Source: Microcoleus sp036704825 (GTDB lineage Bacteria; Cyanobacteriota; Cyanobacteriia; Cyanobacteriales; Microcoleaceae). From it: 64,000 nucleotides of DNA. Every line of letters begins with the position of its first letter. Positions within the stretch are counted from its first letter, which is position 1. Positions 8,937 to 17,962 of the stretch are shown here, piece after piece. The stretch is taken from the NCBI GenBank assembly GCA_036704825.1, contig JAUBSN010000027.1:1-64000 (forward strand). Direction: 5' to 3'. A program made the translations under genes and the position numbers. The notes beneath the pieces are model-generated. The model had not been told where the DNA came from. It was given only the letters and a program-made list of their open reading frames with translations, and ran no database searches.

Positions 8937-9269
8937 CTAAACTTCCATTTGAAAAAGTACAAGATATACTCAGCACGATCAAAGACAATGGTGAGTAGCT
9001 GAGTACCTTTTGCGGTTAATTGCTCTGGGTTGAATCTCCGAAATTTTTATGTTAAAAGAGAATCCAAATCTTGTTTGTGGGCGCTCTCGTTTTCGGTTGC
9101 ATCGGTATTGTTCAAATGCCCAAACACTCAACAGTCAACAGACAACAGACAACAGACAACTGACAACTGACAACAGTCAACTTTGAACTAGGTTTGAAGT
9201 CAGAATTGCGCTAGCAAACAAATCCCGATAAAGGAGAATTTTATTTGTACGCTTTTCTCAGGCAAATTT
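8937..9269. other. Intergenic stretch with short tandem repeats
   Basis: A 330-base gap between convergent genes. At about 9124-9182 it carries a 7-9-base tandem repeat (ACAGACA, ACTGACA). The rest shows no gene. Confidence 0.75.
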
Positions 9270-10370
9270 TTACTTGAGATGACAGTGACAATTCGGCTTT
9301 TCAATCAAAGACTCAACCAAAGCATTCAAAGCAACCGCCGCCAACAACCCGCCGCCAAAAGTTCCCACAGTCGTAATATAAGGAACGCCCGATCGCACTA
9401 ACCGCCGTTTCGCCACCGGAGAATGGCTAAAACCGATCGGCATACCAACTACCAAAGCCGGTTGCAGTTGCCCGCACTCGATCGCCTCGCAAACCGCCAT
9501 CAGCACAGACGGCGCATATCCGATCGCCAATATACATCCTTTTTCCAGTTTCAACAACTTTTCAAACCACTCACCCTGCTGCCAGAATTCCCGTTCCGCT
9601 TCCGCCGCAGCATTGATGTGCGGGTCATCAATTAAAGTAGCAATACTTGTTCCCAAATGCGCCAATCTTGTCCGATCCAAAGCCGCAAAAACAGGCGGCA
9701 CATCAGCCACAATTTGACACTGATTTTTCAAAGCTTCCCGCGCCGATTTAATCGCCGTTGCGCTCAACTTCACAAACGGCAGCAGCGAACAATCACCGCA
9801 GGCTAACACCAGTTTAGAAAGCAAGTCTACCTCAATTTCCGAGCGATCGGCCAAATCCGGCAACAAAAGCTGCAACGACTCCCCAAAATCCTCCGGGTGA
9901 GTGTGCGCCCCCGCATCCCAACCCTCCCAAAATTGTTCCAACTCATCCAACCCCCCCTCAGTTTCCGCCTGCAACAGCCTCAATTGCGCCAGGGCGTCCG
10001 CTTGTACCGCTTGACAAGAAATATCCCGTCCCAGCAATCCTTCCAGCGCCGAAGCCGTTTCTCTGAGGCGAACAATTTGCTGAACAACCGACAGATATTG
10101 CCGTTGCAGAGTCGCCATCAGCGCGTCAGGGGAAGCATCCGCGTCTGTTTCTAACAGTTTGCGGATGTGAGACAGTTGAAAGCCTTGCTGCTTGAGTGCG
10201 ACTATTCTTTGCAGTCTTTGCACATCGCTGCGGGTATACAATCTATAGTTAGAGGTCGATCGCACCGCCGGAGATAGCAGCCCCAAAGCGTGATAGTGCC
10301 GCACCATCCGAGGGGTAATTGTGCCTTTTACCGCTTCTGTAAGTTGTTTGATTGTCAGGTATTCTTGCAT
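9270..10370 (-). CDS. coaR: CoaR-type cobalt-responsive MerR regulator with precorrin isomerase-like domain
   Basis: A 366-residue fusion. Residues 1-75 are a MerR-type DNA-binding domain (TPRMVRHYHALGLL, NYRLYTRSDVQRLQRI). About residues 165-366 resemble precorrin-8X methylmutase (CobH/CbiC): KSAREALKNQCQIVADVPPV, AIGYAPSVL, ALVVGMPIGF, and a glycine-rich GTFGGGLLAAVALNAL. The protein ends with Cys361-His362-Cys363, the C-terminal CHC metal motif known from Synechocystis CoaR, which activates coaT in response to cobalt. The divergent P-type ATPase at 11023 and its MerR-type promoter complete the known pair. The isomerase-like part is thought to sense cobalt or a tetrapyrrole intermediate rather than to catalyse. 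Confidence 0.93.
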   Translation of the reverse strand: MQEYLTIKQLTEAVKGTITPRMVRHYHALGLLSPAVRSTSNYRLYTRSDVQRLQRIVALKQQGFQLSHIRKLLETDADASPDALMATLQRQYLSVVQQIVRLRETASALEGLLGRDISCQAVQADALAQLRLLQAETEGGLDELEQFWEGWDAGAHTHPEDFGESLQLLLPDLADRSEIEVDLLSKLVLACGDCSLLPFVKLSATAIKSAREALKNQCQIVADVPPVFAALDRTRLAHLGTSIATLIDDPHINAAAEAEREFWQQGEWFEKLLKLEKGCILAIGYAPSVLMAVCEAIECGQLQPALVVGMPIGFSHSPVAKRRLVRSGVPYITTVGTFGGGLLAAVALNALVESLIEKPNCHCHLK

Positions 10371-10932
10371 GGGATTTTGGGAATTTTGGGATTGTATATT
10401 TGATTCTGGAATTCACCCGCAGTCCGCTGGGAAGCAATTCCCACGCATTCACCCAGAGTCCGCCGGGGAATGAATTCCCCGTCTCATAGCAGAAGTCGGT
10501 TAAAACCGACTGAAAGATTAAATTCAATTCTCAACTATCTTCAGTCCTCTTCCAGAGGACTTGCGCTATGAGAAATTCATTCCCTGTCGGACTGTCGGAT
10601 GTAACGAATGACAAGTTGAGGGCGAGGGCCTTGAGATTCACCCAGAGTCCGCCGGGGATTGAAATCCCCGTCTCATAGCAGAAGTCGGTTAAAACCGACT
10701 GAAAGATTAAATTCAATTCTCAACTATCTTCAGTCCTCTTCNNNNNNNNNNNNNNNNNNNNNNNNNNNNNNNNNNNNNNNNNNNNNNNNNNNNNNNNNNN
10801 NNNNNNNNNNNNNNNNNNNNNNNNNNNNNNNNNNNNNNNNNCAGTCCTCTTCCAGAGGACTTGCGCTATGAGACAGGGAATTCATTCCCTGTCGGACTGT
10901 CGGACTCTGGGACTCAACGAAGGGCGAGTTGA
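10371..10932. repeat. REP-like hairpin repeat array between coaR and coaT
   Basis: At least two long copies, 189 bp apart (starting at about 10447 and 10636), plus a partial copy after the gap. Each contains nested palindromes: GGGGAATGAATTCCCC, AAGTCGGTTAAAACCGACT and AGTCCTCTTCCAGAGGACT, ending in TGTCGGACTGTCGGA. Related hairpins occur at 57960-58140. The array pushes the regulator gene away from the coaT operator. Confidence 0.9.
10742..10841. other. Assembly gap (100 N)
   Basis: Exactly one hundred N bases, the conventional size for a gap of unknown length. It interrupts a repeat copy in the CAGTCCTCTTC hairpin, so the true number of repeat units between coaR and coaT is unknown. Confidence 0.99.
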
Positions 10933-10957
10933 TACTGGATTTATTTTGGTTTCACTC

Positions 10958-10989
10958 TTGACATTGACATTAATGTCAAGGTTTAGGCT
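10958..10989 (+). promoter_or_regulatory. coaT promoter with MerR-type operator
   Basis: A consensus -35 box TTGACA (10958-10963) and a -10-like TAGGCT (10984-10989) are 20 bp apart. The spacer holds a perfect 16-bp palindrome, TTGACATTAATGTCAA (10964-10979). MerR-family activators bind such palindromes in over-long (19-20 bp) spacers and untwist the DNA on metal binding, so this is the expected CoaR site. coaT starts 33 bp downstream of the -10. Confidence 0.88.
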
Positions 10990-11022
10990 ACAGGAGTCAT
11001 TCTACCAAATCAAGTTTCCCCA

Positions 11023-12936
11023 ATGACTCCCAATTCCCTCCCAATCCCTCGCCTCTGGCGCCTCGCTGCAGAACATCCCGACGCTTTAACAGCAGCCCTG
11101 TGCGGAATTCTAGTAATCTTGGGTTCGCTAGCGCTGCAATTCGGCTGGCTGGGTGTAGCCGTGTTAATCTTGCCCGCAGCTTATGTTATCGGCGGCTATT
11201 CCAGTACCCGCGAAGGCTTAACTACGCTTTTTCAAGAACGCGAATTAGATGTAGATTTGTTAATGATTGTCGCTGCTTTGGGCGCGGCCGGTTTGGGGCT
11301 GTGGCGGCAAGAATATCATTTAATTGTTGACGGTGCGGTGTTGATTTTAATCTTTGCAATTAGCGGCGCGCTTGAAGGTTATGCTATGCAGCGGACTGAA
11401 CGCAGCATCCGCAGTTTGATGAGTTTGACTGCGGATACTGCTAGGGTGGTAATGTACGGCGGAGAACGCGAAGTTGCGATCGACAAATTGGAAATTGGCG
11501 ATCGCATTTTAGTCAAGCCCGGAGAAATCATCCCCACAGATGCGATAATTATTGAAGGCTGCAGCGCGATCGACCAAGCCTCGATTACCGGCGAATCGAT
11601 GCCCGTAGAAAAAACCGTCGGCGATGAAGTCTATGCAGGTACAATTAACGGTGTAGGCGCGCTGAAACTCGAAGTGCATAAAACTCCAGAAAGCAGCTTA
11701 ATTCAGCGAGTGATTCGGCTAGTTCAAGAAGCGCAAACAGCAGCGCCGCCTTCTCAAATGTTTGTGGAAAAATTCGAGCGCGGTTATGCCAAATTAATTG
11801 TAGCTTTAGGCTTGCTTCTGGCAACTTTGCCGCCCTTTGTTTTGGGCTGGAATTGGGAAGAGACAATCTATCGGGCGCTGATTTTCCTAGTAGTCGCGTC
11901 CCCCTGCGCGCTGATGGCTTCGATTATGCCGGCGCTGCTTTCGGGAATTGCTAACGGGGCGAGACAGGGGATTTTGTTTAAAAGTGGCGCGCAATTAGAG
12001 ATGATTGGTAAAGTCAGGGCGATCGCCTTTGACAAAACCGGAACTCTCACCACCGGAAAACCTGAAGTTATCCAAATTGTACCAGCAGCCGGATATACTG
12101 AAACAGAAGTTCTGCAATTGGCTGCCGCCCTAGAAGCTCATTCCGAACACGCGATCGCCTCTGCAATTGTCAGCGCCGCCCAGCAGCAACAGCTACAATT
12201 GTCAACCGCTACGGACGTACAAGCAAAAATCGGTCAAGGAATTGTCGGCAAAGTCAACAATCAAATCATTGCTATTGGTAAAGCCGAATTTGTCGAAGCA
12301 ACTGCCGAATTAGCTCAAATCAGCCACCAGTTGCAAGCCGAAGGTAAAACAGTTGTTTGGGTGGCAAAGGGCGAGCAGCTTTTGGGAATCATTGCAGTAG
12401 CAGATACCATCCGCCCCGAAGCAGCAACAACGGTAAAACGCTTGCAAAAATTAGGTGTAGAACATATAATTATGCTAACCGGCGACAACGAGCAAACAGC
12501 TCGACACATCGCCCGTCAATTAGGCATCAATGAAGTGTACGCCGAACTTTTGCCAGAAGACAAAGTGCAGGCAATTAAACAACTGCAAGCCCAGTATCAA
12601 ACTGTAGCAATGGTAGGAGACGGCATCAACGACGCCCCCGCCCTCGCTCAAGCTTCTGTGGGCATTGCCATGGGGATTTCCGGCAGCGATGTTGCTTTAG
12701 AAACTGCTGATATCGTATTAATGGCAGATAAATTAGAGCAACTAGCTAAAGCAATTAGTTTGGGCCGCCGCGCTCAAAGTGTTGTCAAACAAAACATTGT
12801 TTTTGCACTCAGTTGTATTGTCCTGTTATTGGCGGCTAATTTTTTCGGAAATATCACCATGCCTTTAGGCGTCATCGGTCACGAAGGGTCTACAGTGATA
12901 GTAACTCTGAGCGGTTTGCGACTGCTGAGAAATTAA
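11023..12936 (+). CDS. coaT: Cobalt-efflux P1B-type ATPase CoaT
   Basis: A 637-residue heavy-metal P-type ATPase. It has the TGES actuator loop (ITGESMPVEK), the phosphorylation motif DKTGTLT with Asp337, the HP-type histidine segment SEHAIASAI, and the hinge MVGDGINDAPAL. The membrane metal motif is Ser-Pro-Cys (residues 293-295, ASPCALMAS) instead of the CPC of copper and zinc pumps; SPC marks the cobalt-type P1B-4 group, including Synechocystis CoaT. There is no N-terminal metal-binding domain. It exports cobalt across the inner membrane. It is transcribed divergently from coaR with a CoaR-type operator just upstream. Confidence 0.94.
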   Translation: MTPNSLPIPRLWRLAAEHPDALTAALCGILVILGSLALQFGWLGVAVLILPAAYVIGGYSSTREGLTTLFQERELDVDLLMIVAALGAAGLGLWRQEYHLIVDGAVLILIFAISGALEGYAMQRTERSIRSLMSLTADTARVVMYGGEREVAIDKLEIGDRILVKPGEIIPTDAIIIEGCSAIDQASITGESMPVEKTVGDEVYAGTINGVGALKLEVHKTPESSLIQRVIRLVQEAQTAAPPSQMFVEKFERGYAKLIVALGLLLATLPPFVLGWNWEETIYRALIFLVVASPCALMASIMPALLSGIANGARQGILFKSGAQLEMIGKVRAIAFDKTGTLTTGKPEVIQIVPAAGYTETEVLQLAAALEAHSEHAIASAIVSAAQQQQLQLSTATDVQAKIGQGIVGKVNNQIIAIGKAEFVEATAELAQISHQLQAEGKTVVWVAKGEQLLGIIAVADTIRPEAATTVKRLQKLGVEHIIMLTGDNEQTARHIARQLGINEVYAELLPEDKVQAIKQLQAQYQTVAMVGDGINDAPALAQASVGIAMGISGSDVALETADIVLMADKLEQLAKAISLGRRAQSVVKQNIVFALSCIVLLLAANFFGNITMPLGVIGHEGSTVIVTLSGLRLLRN

Positions 12937-13130
12937 TTAGATTACTCGTTCCCAGGCAGAGCCTGGTAACGCATATCCAGATGTTCTGCCTCCTTTTTCC
13001 CAGGCGAATTTGTAGCGGCGGGTTCACCCACCATCTATGAAACTGACAGACAATTTCATAAACCCGCCTTCCGCGATTGTTTATATGAACATTTTATCGA
13101 TAAATTTTTGGTACATTTTTATTGTTTGTG

Positions 13131-13194
13131 GGGGAGGGCGGGTTTATTATATTATTCGTTTTTATCGTGAATTGTTGGCGAACCCGCCCCTACA
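13131..13194. repeat. GGGCGGGTTT/AACCCGCCC hairpin repeat
   Basis: A 64-base element with complementary ends, GGGCGGGTTTATTATATT and GAACCCGCCCCTACA. The same left and right ends occur at 43852-43920 with a different centre, and looser relatives lie at 28813-28981. Confidence 0.85.
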
Positions 13195-13287
13195 GATTGG
13201 GTACTGTTTAGGACGCATTAAGACTTGAAAAAACCAGCTTTCTGGCTACCCGCGACTCAAAGTAATTTACAAAAATACTTAATAATT

Positions 13288-13311
13288 CACACTAATTAAT
13301 GAATTAGTGTG
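13288..13311. repeat. Perfect 10-bp inverted repeat upstream of the EF-G-like gene
   Basis: CACACTAATT and AATTAGTGTG flank a 4-base AATG centre, 147 bp before the EF-G-like start. It may be an operator or a leader hairpin; nothing in the sequence decides between these. Confidence 0.7.
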
Positions 13312-13458
13312 GCAGTTTAAGCTTAAACTAAGAACAGCGCAAAATAAAAGTTTTCACATTCACAAGGGAAGAAATGGGAGAAACCAGCAAACACAAGTTT
13401 TTTTCCTGAATTATTATCTTCTCCTTCCCCTTCCCCTTCACTTTGTGTAGGAGGCAAT

Positions 13459-15525
13459 ATGAACGAAAAAGTCATTGGGGCCACGCGGAACGTTGCAATT
13501 GTTGGCCCTTATTTAAGCGGTAAAACCGCATTGCTGGAAAGTTTGCTATCGGTAACAGGGGCAATTACTCGCAAAGGTAATGCCAAGGATAGCAATACAA
13601 TAGGTGATAGTTCGCCGGAAGCGCGCGATCGCCAAATGAGCGTAGAAGTAAACGCCGCCACCGCTGAATATCAAGGCGTCCGCTTCACATTTCTCGACTG
13701 TCCGGGTTCGGTAGAATTTGCCCAAGAAACTTACAATGCGCTGATTGGTGTGGATGCGGCAGTCATTGTTTGCGAACCAGTTGCCGATCGCACTTTAACC
13801 CTCGCACCCCTGTTTAAATTCCTCGATGATTGGGAAATTCCCCACCTAGTTTTTATTAACAAGATCGATCGAGCTTGCACGGACGAAACTACTTGCGGCA
13901 GCAACTTCACCGACGTGCTCGACGCGCTCAAATCCGTTTCCAGCAGACCAATTGTACCTCACCAATATCCGATCGGCAAAAAGGAACAAATCATCGGTTT
14001 TATCGACTTAGTAACCGAACAAGCTTACCACTATCATCCGGGCGCCGCCGCAGATCCCGTCCCGCTTCCAGAACACCTCAAAGCACAAGAAAGCGCAGCG
14101 CGGCAGCAAATGCTCGAAGAATTGGCGAATTTTGACGACCATTTACTCGAAGAATTGCTCGAAGAAATCAATCCCGACGTTGAAGAAATTACCCGCGATT
14201 TAAAGATGGAATTAGGCGCAGATTTAATTGTGCCAGTATTCATAGGCATCGCAGAACAAGATTTCGGCGTGCGGCCTCTGCTGGAAGCTTTGCTGAGGGA
14301 AGCGCCGACACCGCAAACTACAGCCGATCGCCGGGGCATTATACAAAGTGAAAACAAAGTTCTGGCTCAAATCCTCAAAACCTATTACACGCCGCAGGGA
14401 GGCAAATTATCTTTAGTGAGAATGTGGCGGGGGACGCTGGCAGACGGAGCAAATTTGAACGGCGTTCGAGTTAACGGTTTGTACCGCTTGACCGGCCAGC
14501 AAACTCAAAGTTTGCAGTCCGTCAGCGCGGGGGAAATTGTGGCTTTGGGAAGGCTAGAAGGCGTGAAAACAGGCGATACGCTGGCGCAAGACCGATCGGA
14601 AGAATTGCCAAAAGCCGAAATCATCCCGCCTGTCTACGCACTGGCGATCGTCCCAGAAAAGCGCAACGATGAAGTTAAGCTGAGCTCCGCTTTAGCTAAA
14701 TTGCGAGAAGAAGACCCATCTTTAGTCTGGGAACAGCACGGCGACACTCACGAAATTATACTTTGGGGTCAAGGCGAAATCCACCTGAAAGTAGCTTTAG
14801 ACAGGTTGCGCCGCAAGTATAACTTGCCGATGGTAACTCACTTACCGCAAGTGCCGTACAAAGAAACCATCCGCAAACCCGCATCTTCCATCCACGGGCG
14901 CTACAAACACCAAAGCGGCGGACACGGACAGTTTGGCGACGTGTACCTCGACATTCAACCCCAGCCTCGCGGAGAAGGTTTCAGCTTTAGCGATAAAATA
15001 GTCGGCGGCGTCGTCCCAAAACAGTACATTCCCGGCGTTGAAGTGGGAGTGCGCGAGTATTTGGATCGCGGCCCGCTGGGTTTCCCGGTGGTAGACGTAG
15101 CGGTGACGCTGACGAACGGTTCCTACCATTCTGTGGACAGTTCCGAACAAGCTTTCAAGCAAGCGGCGCGTTTGGCGATGCAGGAGGGAATGGCCAAGTG
15201 CGAACCGGCATTGCTCGAGCCGATCGCCAAAGTTGAAATTTGCGCTCCGAACGAGTGTACATCAAAGGTGTTGCAGTTGGTCAGCGGACACCGCGGCCAA
15301 ATTCTCGGCTACGAAGGTAAACAAGACTGGAAGGGATGGGATGCTGTTTCGGCTTATTTGCCGGTGGCTGAAATGCAGAATTTGATCGTAGAATTGCGAT
15401 CGCAGACAATGGGAGTTGGATTTTTTAATTGGGAGTTCGATCGATTGCAAGAAGTGCCGGAACCTTTAGCTAAGCGGGTTTTGCTAACGACTGGCGGCAA
15501 TGGAAACGGTAACGGTAAAAGTTAG
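13459..15525 (+). CDS. Elongation factor G-like translational GTPase (EF-G paralogue)
   Basis: A 688-residue protein with the full EF-G domain order: GTPase, domain II, III, IV (KHQSGGHGQFGDV) and V. G1 reads GPYLSGKT (residues 16-23) rather than the usual GHxDAGKT, G4 is NKID, and G3 reads DCPGSVEF where canonical EF-G has DTPGHVDF, so the catalytic switch II histidine is a serine. This fits the EF-G-like paralogue group found in cyanobacteria and some other bacteria, whose role is less clear than that of ribosomal fusA. The start is firm: GGAGG lies 9 bp before the ATG. There is no rpsL/rpsG/tuf context, which also argues against the housekeeping gene. Confidence 0.87.
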   Translation: MNEKVIGATRNVAIVGPYLSGKTALLESLLSVTGAITRKGNAKDSNTIGDSSPEARDRQMSVEVNAATAEYQGVRFTFLDCPGSVEFAQETYNALIGVDAAVIVCEPVADRTLTLAPLFKFLDDWEIPHLVFINKIDRACTDETTCGSNFTDVLDALKSVSSRPIVPHQYPIGKKEQIIGFIDLVTEQAYHYHPGAAADPVPLPEHLKAQESAARQQMLEELANFDDHLLEELLEEINPDVEEITRDLKMELGADLIVPVFIGIAEQDFGVRPLLEALLREAPTPQTTADRRGIIQSENKVLAQILKTYYTPQGGKLSLVRMWRGTLADGANLNGVRVNGLYRLTGQQTQSLQSVSAGEIVALGRLEGVKTGDTLAQDRSEELPKAEIIPPVYALAIVPEKRNDEVKLSSALAKLREEDPSLVWEQHGDTHEIILWGQGEIHLKVALDRLRRKYNLPMVTHLPQVPYKETIRKPASSIHGRYKHQSGGHGQFGDVYLDIQPQPRGEGFSFSDKIVGGVVPKQYIPGVEVGVREYLDRGPLGFPVVDVAVTLTNGSYHSVDSSEQAFKQAARLAMQEGMAKCEPALLEPIAKVEICAPNECTSKVLQLVSGHRGQILGYEGKQDWKGWDAVSAYLPVAEMQNLIVELRSQTMGVGFFNWEFDRLQEVPEPLAKRVLLTTGGNGNGNGKS

Positions 15526-15536
15526 GTAATTGTCTT

Positions 15537-15570
15537 AAAAAACCCGGTTTCTTCAAGCAACCGGGTTTTT
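15537..15570. terminator. Bidirectional rho-independent terminator
   Basis: A 9-bp stem AACCCGGTT/AACCGGGTT with a 9-base loop, flanked by A-run on the left and T-run on the right. It lies between the convergent EF-G-like and Uma2 genes and can serve both. Confidence 0.88.
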
Positions 15571-15583
15571 GTACGAGTTGCAA

Positions 15584-16321
15584 TTACAATTCATTGGGGT
15601 CGATTCCCATTTCTCGGAGTCTTGATTCTAAAGCTTGCGATCGCGATCGTTCTTGTTCCAGCAAAGTTTCTGCCTCAGTAGCCCGTTGCTGTGCAATCTG
15701 AGCCTGTTCCTCTGCTTCCTGTGCCCGTGCTTCCGCCTGCTGCCGCAATTGAGCGAGTTCCACAAAACTCACAAACGGTTCTCCCGACGGCCCGAACATT
15801 TCGAGTCCGGTTTCAGACAATCCAAAGCGCACGCCCAGTCTGGGACTAATCCAACCGTCTATTTGTTCGATCGCCTCTAACTCTTCCTCAACCCGCTGCC
15901 ATCCTGTCAATTCTAGTGTTTGCGGGTCGTACAAATAGTATTCTTCTACACCGTAACGTTCGTAAAATTTAAATTTTTGAATCATTGCAGCGGGCCGATT
16001 TCCCGGCGACCAAATTTCAAACACAACTTGTGGCCCAATATTATCTTCATTCCACTGTTGATAGGAACCACGATAACCTTTTGGTCTACCAAAAACTACC
16101 ATCACATCTGGTGCTTGGCAAAGTTTATTATTTCCTTCCACGGGATACCAAAGCAAATCGCCCGCCACGAAAACATTCGGGTCATTCGCAAATAATAGTT
16201 CGGTATTTTCCTTAATCCAAACAATTAATCGGAATTGCTCAGTATTATCTGACATGGGTTCTCCGTTGTCATCGGGGTAGATAATATTTGATTTGTCGGG
16301 AGATTGCAGTTGTGTAACCAT
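15584..16321 (-). CDS. Uma2 family putative endonuclease with coiled-coil tail
   Basis: A 245-residue Uma2 protein and close paralogue of that at 5033-5728. The core motifs are QAPDVMVVFG, VVFEIWSPGN and FYERYGVEEYYLYDPQ. The coiled-coil tail (RQQAEARAQEAEEQAQIAQQ) is about 14 residues longer, apparently by expansion of an EAQ heptad-like repeat, and ends MGIDPNEL. It is transcribed on its own toward the shared terminator at 15537-15570. The pair looks like recent duplication with tail length change. Confidence 0.88.
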   Translation of the reverse strand: MVTQLQSPDKSNIIYPDDNGEPMSDNTEQFRLIVWIKENTELLFANDPNVFVAGDLLWYPVEGNNKLCQAPDVMVVFGRPKGYRGSYQQWNEDNIGPQVVFEIWSPGNRPAAMIQKFKFYERYGVEEYYLYDPQTLELTGWQRVEEELEAIEQIDGWISPRLGVRFGLSETGLEMFGPSGEPFVSFVELAQLRQQAEARAQEAEEQAQIAQQRATEAETLLEQERSRSQALESRLREMGIDPNEL

Positions 16322-16631
16322 TGCTGTTTCCCCAAATTTGATGGTGACTTTAGAGCGTGTCTGGTTATATAAATATCATAAGGAATCGGCGGTTGAAACC
16401 GCGTCTTGTCAAACGAAGTCTGCCTCTGCAGACTAACAGATCCACTTGTTACCATGCTCTGCCTGGTAACGCAGATCCCGAGGCTCTGCCTCCAATTTTC
16501 CTCCGCAATCGAGGCAGAGCCTCTAGACATCGGTTCCCCGGCTCTTCCTGGGAACCAGGGATTTCCTAAAAATGTGGAACGGGCATCTTGCCCGTTCCCA
16601 AATTGCCGCTTAAATTCCTACAACTTAACCA
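16322..16631. repeat. Intergenic dispersed hairpin repeat
   Basis: From about 16380 to 16570 runs a mosaic repeat: a GGCGGTTGAAACCGC hairpin, then a TGCCTGGTAACGCAGATCC block and GAGGCTCTGCCTCC. The same order occurs at 55570-55695 and part of it at 12950-13005. No gene is seen. Confidence 0.85.
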
Positions 16632-17726
16632 CTAAAAAGAAATAATCAAGGAACCGTTTAGGAACTTAGCACCAGTAACAGACTTCCCAGTCAGCGCCGG
16701 AGGCAGCAAAATATTGCGCCGCTGATCGCCCGCTTCGATCGTCACTTCCGGCCCCGATTGAATCAATTTAATTTCTTTCTTGTCAAACCCAGGCAAAAAC
16801 AAACTAACTTGACGCTGTGCAATGTTTATGTTAATCGGTTTAGGAGCTTTTGCGGCCTCCGAAAAATCTGGCAAAGCATCCATTAGCGGCTGCCAGTTAT
16901 TGTCACTGTGCGCCGGAACCGAAACAGCCGTCAAAGGATCGAACTCGCCAGTAATAGCTTCTGTAACCGGTGCTTGATTGACAATGACACCGCCCACAGT
17001 CAAACCAACTTGTTGAGAACTGCCCCAAAGATAGCGGGCTGTTGCGATCGCGCTTGCATCCCCAGTCGTCACCAAAAAAGCCGCCGTGCGGTTCGGATCT
17101 GCCAGCGCTTCCTTACCCTTATCCAAAAGATTATCGACTTGCTTAGTCGATTGAAAAGGGTTATCCCCAGACAAATCCACAGTCAACACGGTACTGAAAA
17201 CCGGCTGAATAAAAGGTGACAAAGCTTTACCCAAATCCGAATCTACCAAAGCTTGACGGAAGCGACGGATATACCAACTCAAAATTTCCGGCATTCCCAG
17301 CATCCGCAGCGTATCCATGCCGCCGGTGCCGTCATAAACAATTACATCGTATTGTTTGCTGTCCTCGTATTCCCGAAGTTCGTTCAACGCCAGGGCGCTG
17401 TCCATTCCCGGTAACACTCCTAATTCTTGACCGTAAATCTCCTTGAAAAAGGGAGTGCGGACATATTGAGCTTCCAACTTTTTAACTTCGTCCCACCTGC
17501 GTTCTAGCAGCGGCGCGCTTTGCACCTGAACTGCTTTCAAATTTGGGGCGATTTCCTGGGGGTTGATAGTCAGGGGAACCCCTAGCAGGATACCCAATGC
17601 AGGGCCCGGATCTTGGCCCAGCAGCAGAACTCGCTTGCCTTGAGCCGCATATTTTTTAGCTGTTGCGATCGCGATCGTGCTGCGGCCAGTGCCGCCTTTG
17701 CCCAAAAATGTCAAAATCAAAGCCAT
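16632..17726 (-). CDS. Get3d-type ArsA-family ATPase with C-terminal alpha-crystallin domain
   Basis: A 364-residue ArsA/Get3-family ATPase. It begins with the deviant P-loop GKGGTGRST (residues 9-17) and has the switch segment VYDGTGGMDTLRMLGMPE. It lacks the CXXC zinc motif of eukaryotic Get3. Residues about 295-364 form an Hsp20-like alpha-crystallin domain (RQVSLFLPGFDKKEIKLIQ, VTIEAGDQRR, FLNGSLIISF). This combination defines Get3d, the form found in cyanobacteria and chloroplasts and thought to bind hydrophobic clients. PetP, a photosynthetic complex subunit, lies just upstream on the same strand. Client and exact role are unknown. Confidence 0.85.
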   Translation of the reverse strand: MALILTFLGKGGTGRSTIAIATAKKYAAQGKRVLLLGQDPGPALGILLGVPLTINPQEIAPNLKAVQVQSAPLLERRWDEVKKLEAQYVRTPFFKEIYGQELGVLPGMDSALALNELREYEDSKQYDVIVYDGTGGMDTLRMLGMPEILSWYIRRFRQALVDSDLGKALSPFIQPVFSTVLTVDLSGDNPFQSTKQVDNLLDKGKEALADPNRTAAFLVTTGDASAIATARYLWGSSQQVGLTVGGVIVNQAPVTEAITGEFDPLTAVSVPAHSDNNWQPLMDALPDFSEAAKAPKPININIAQRQVSLFLPGFDKKEIKLIQSGPEVTIEAGDQRRNILLPPALTGKSVTGAKFLNGSLIISF

Positions 17727-17794
17727 TTTCTGTTCTCACTGCCAAAGCTTACTCTTTAACATTTAAGCGCAACCTTCAGCCAGAGTGGGGGACG

Positions 17795-17958
17795 GGGGCA
17801 GTTGTCAGTTGTCAGTTGTCAGTTGACGGTTGTCAGTTGACGGTTGTCAGTTGTCATTAGTAATTGGTGGCAACTAACTAATAACAAATTAACGACTGCT
17901 TTTGGGCCCACTGCCCACTGCCCACTGCCCACTGCCCACTGCCCACTGCCCACTGCCT
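17795..17958. repeat. Short tandem repeats (GTCAGTT and CCCACTG heptamers)
   Basis: Between petP and the Get3d gene lie two adjacent arrays: GTCAGTT/GACGGTT units (17795-17860) and then seven CCCACTG units (17909-17958). Confidence 0.93.
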
Positions 17959-17962
17959 TCTG

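Larger units (their letters stand above)
12937..13458. other. Intergenic region with dispersed repeats
   Basis: A 520-base gap. It holds a CCAGGCAGAGCCTGG hairpin repeat (12952-12966, kin to copies at 16440-16570 and 55640-55695), an AACCCGCC hairpin repeat (13131-13194) and a perfect 24-nt inverted repeat (13288-13311). No gene was found. Confidence 0.8.

Noticed and set aside
13037..13228. 63-codon open frame after coaT
   Set aside because: It runs through a dispersed hairpin repeat (13131-13194) whose other copies are not in the same frame.
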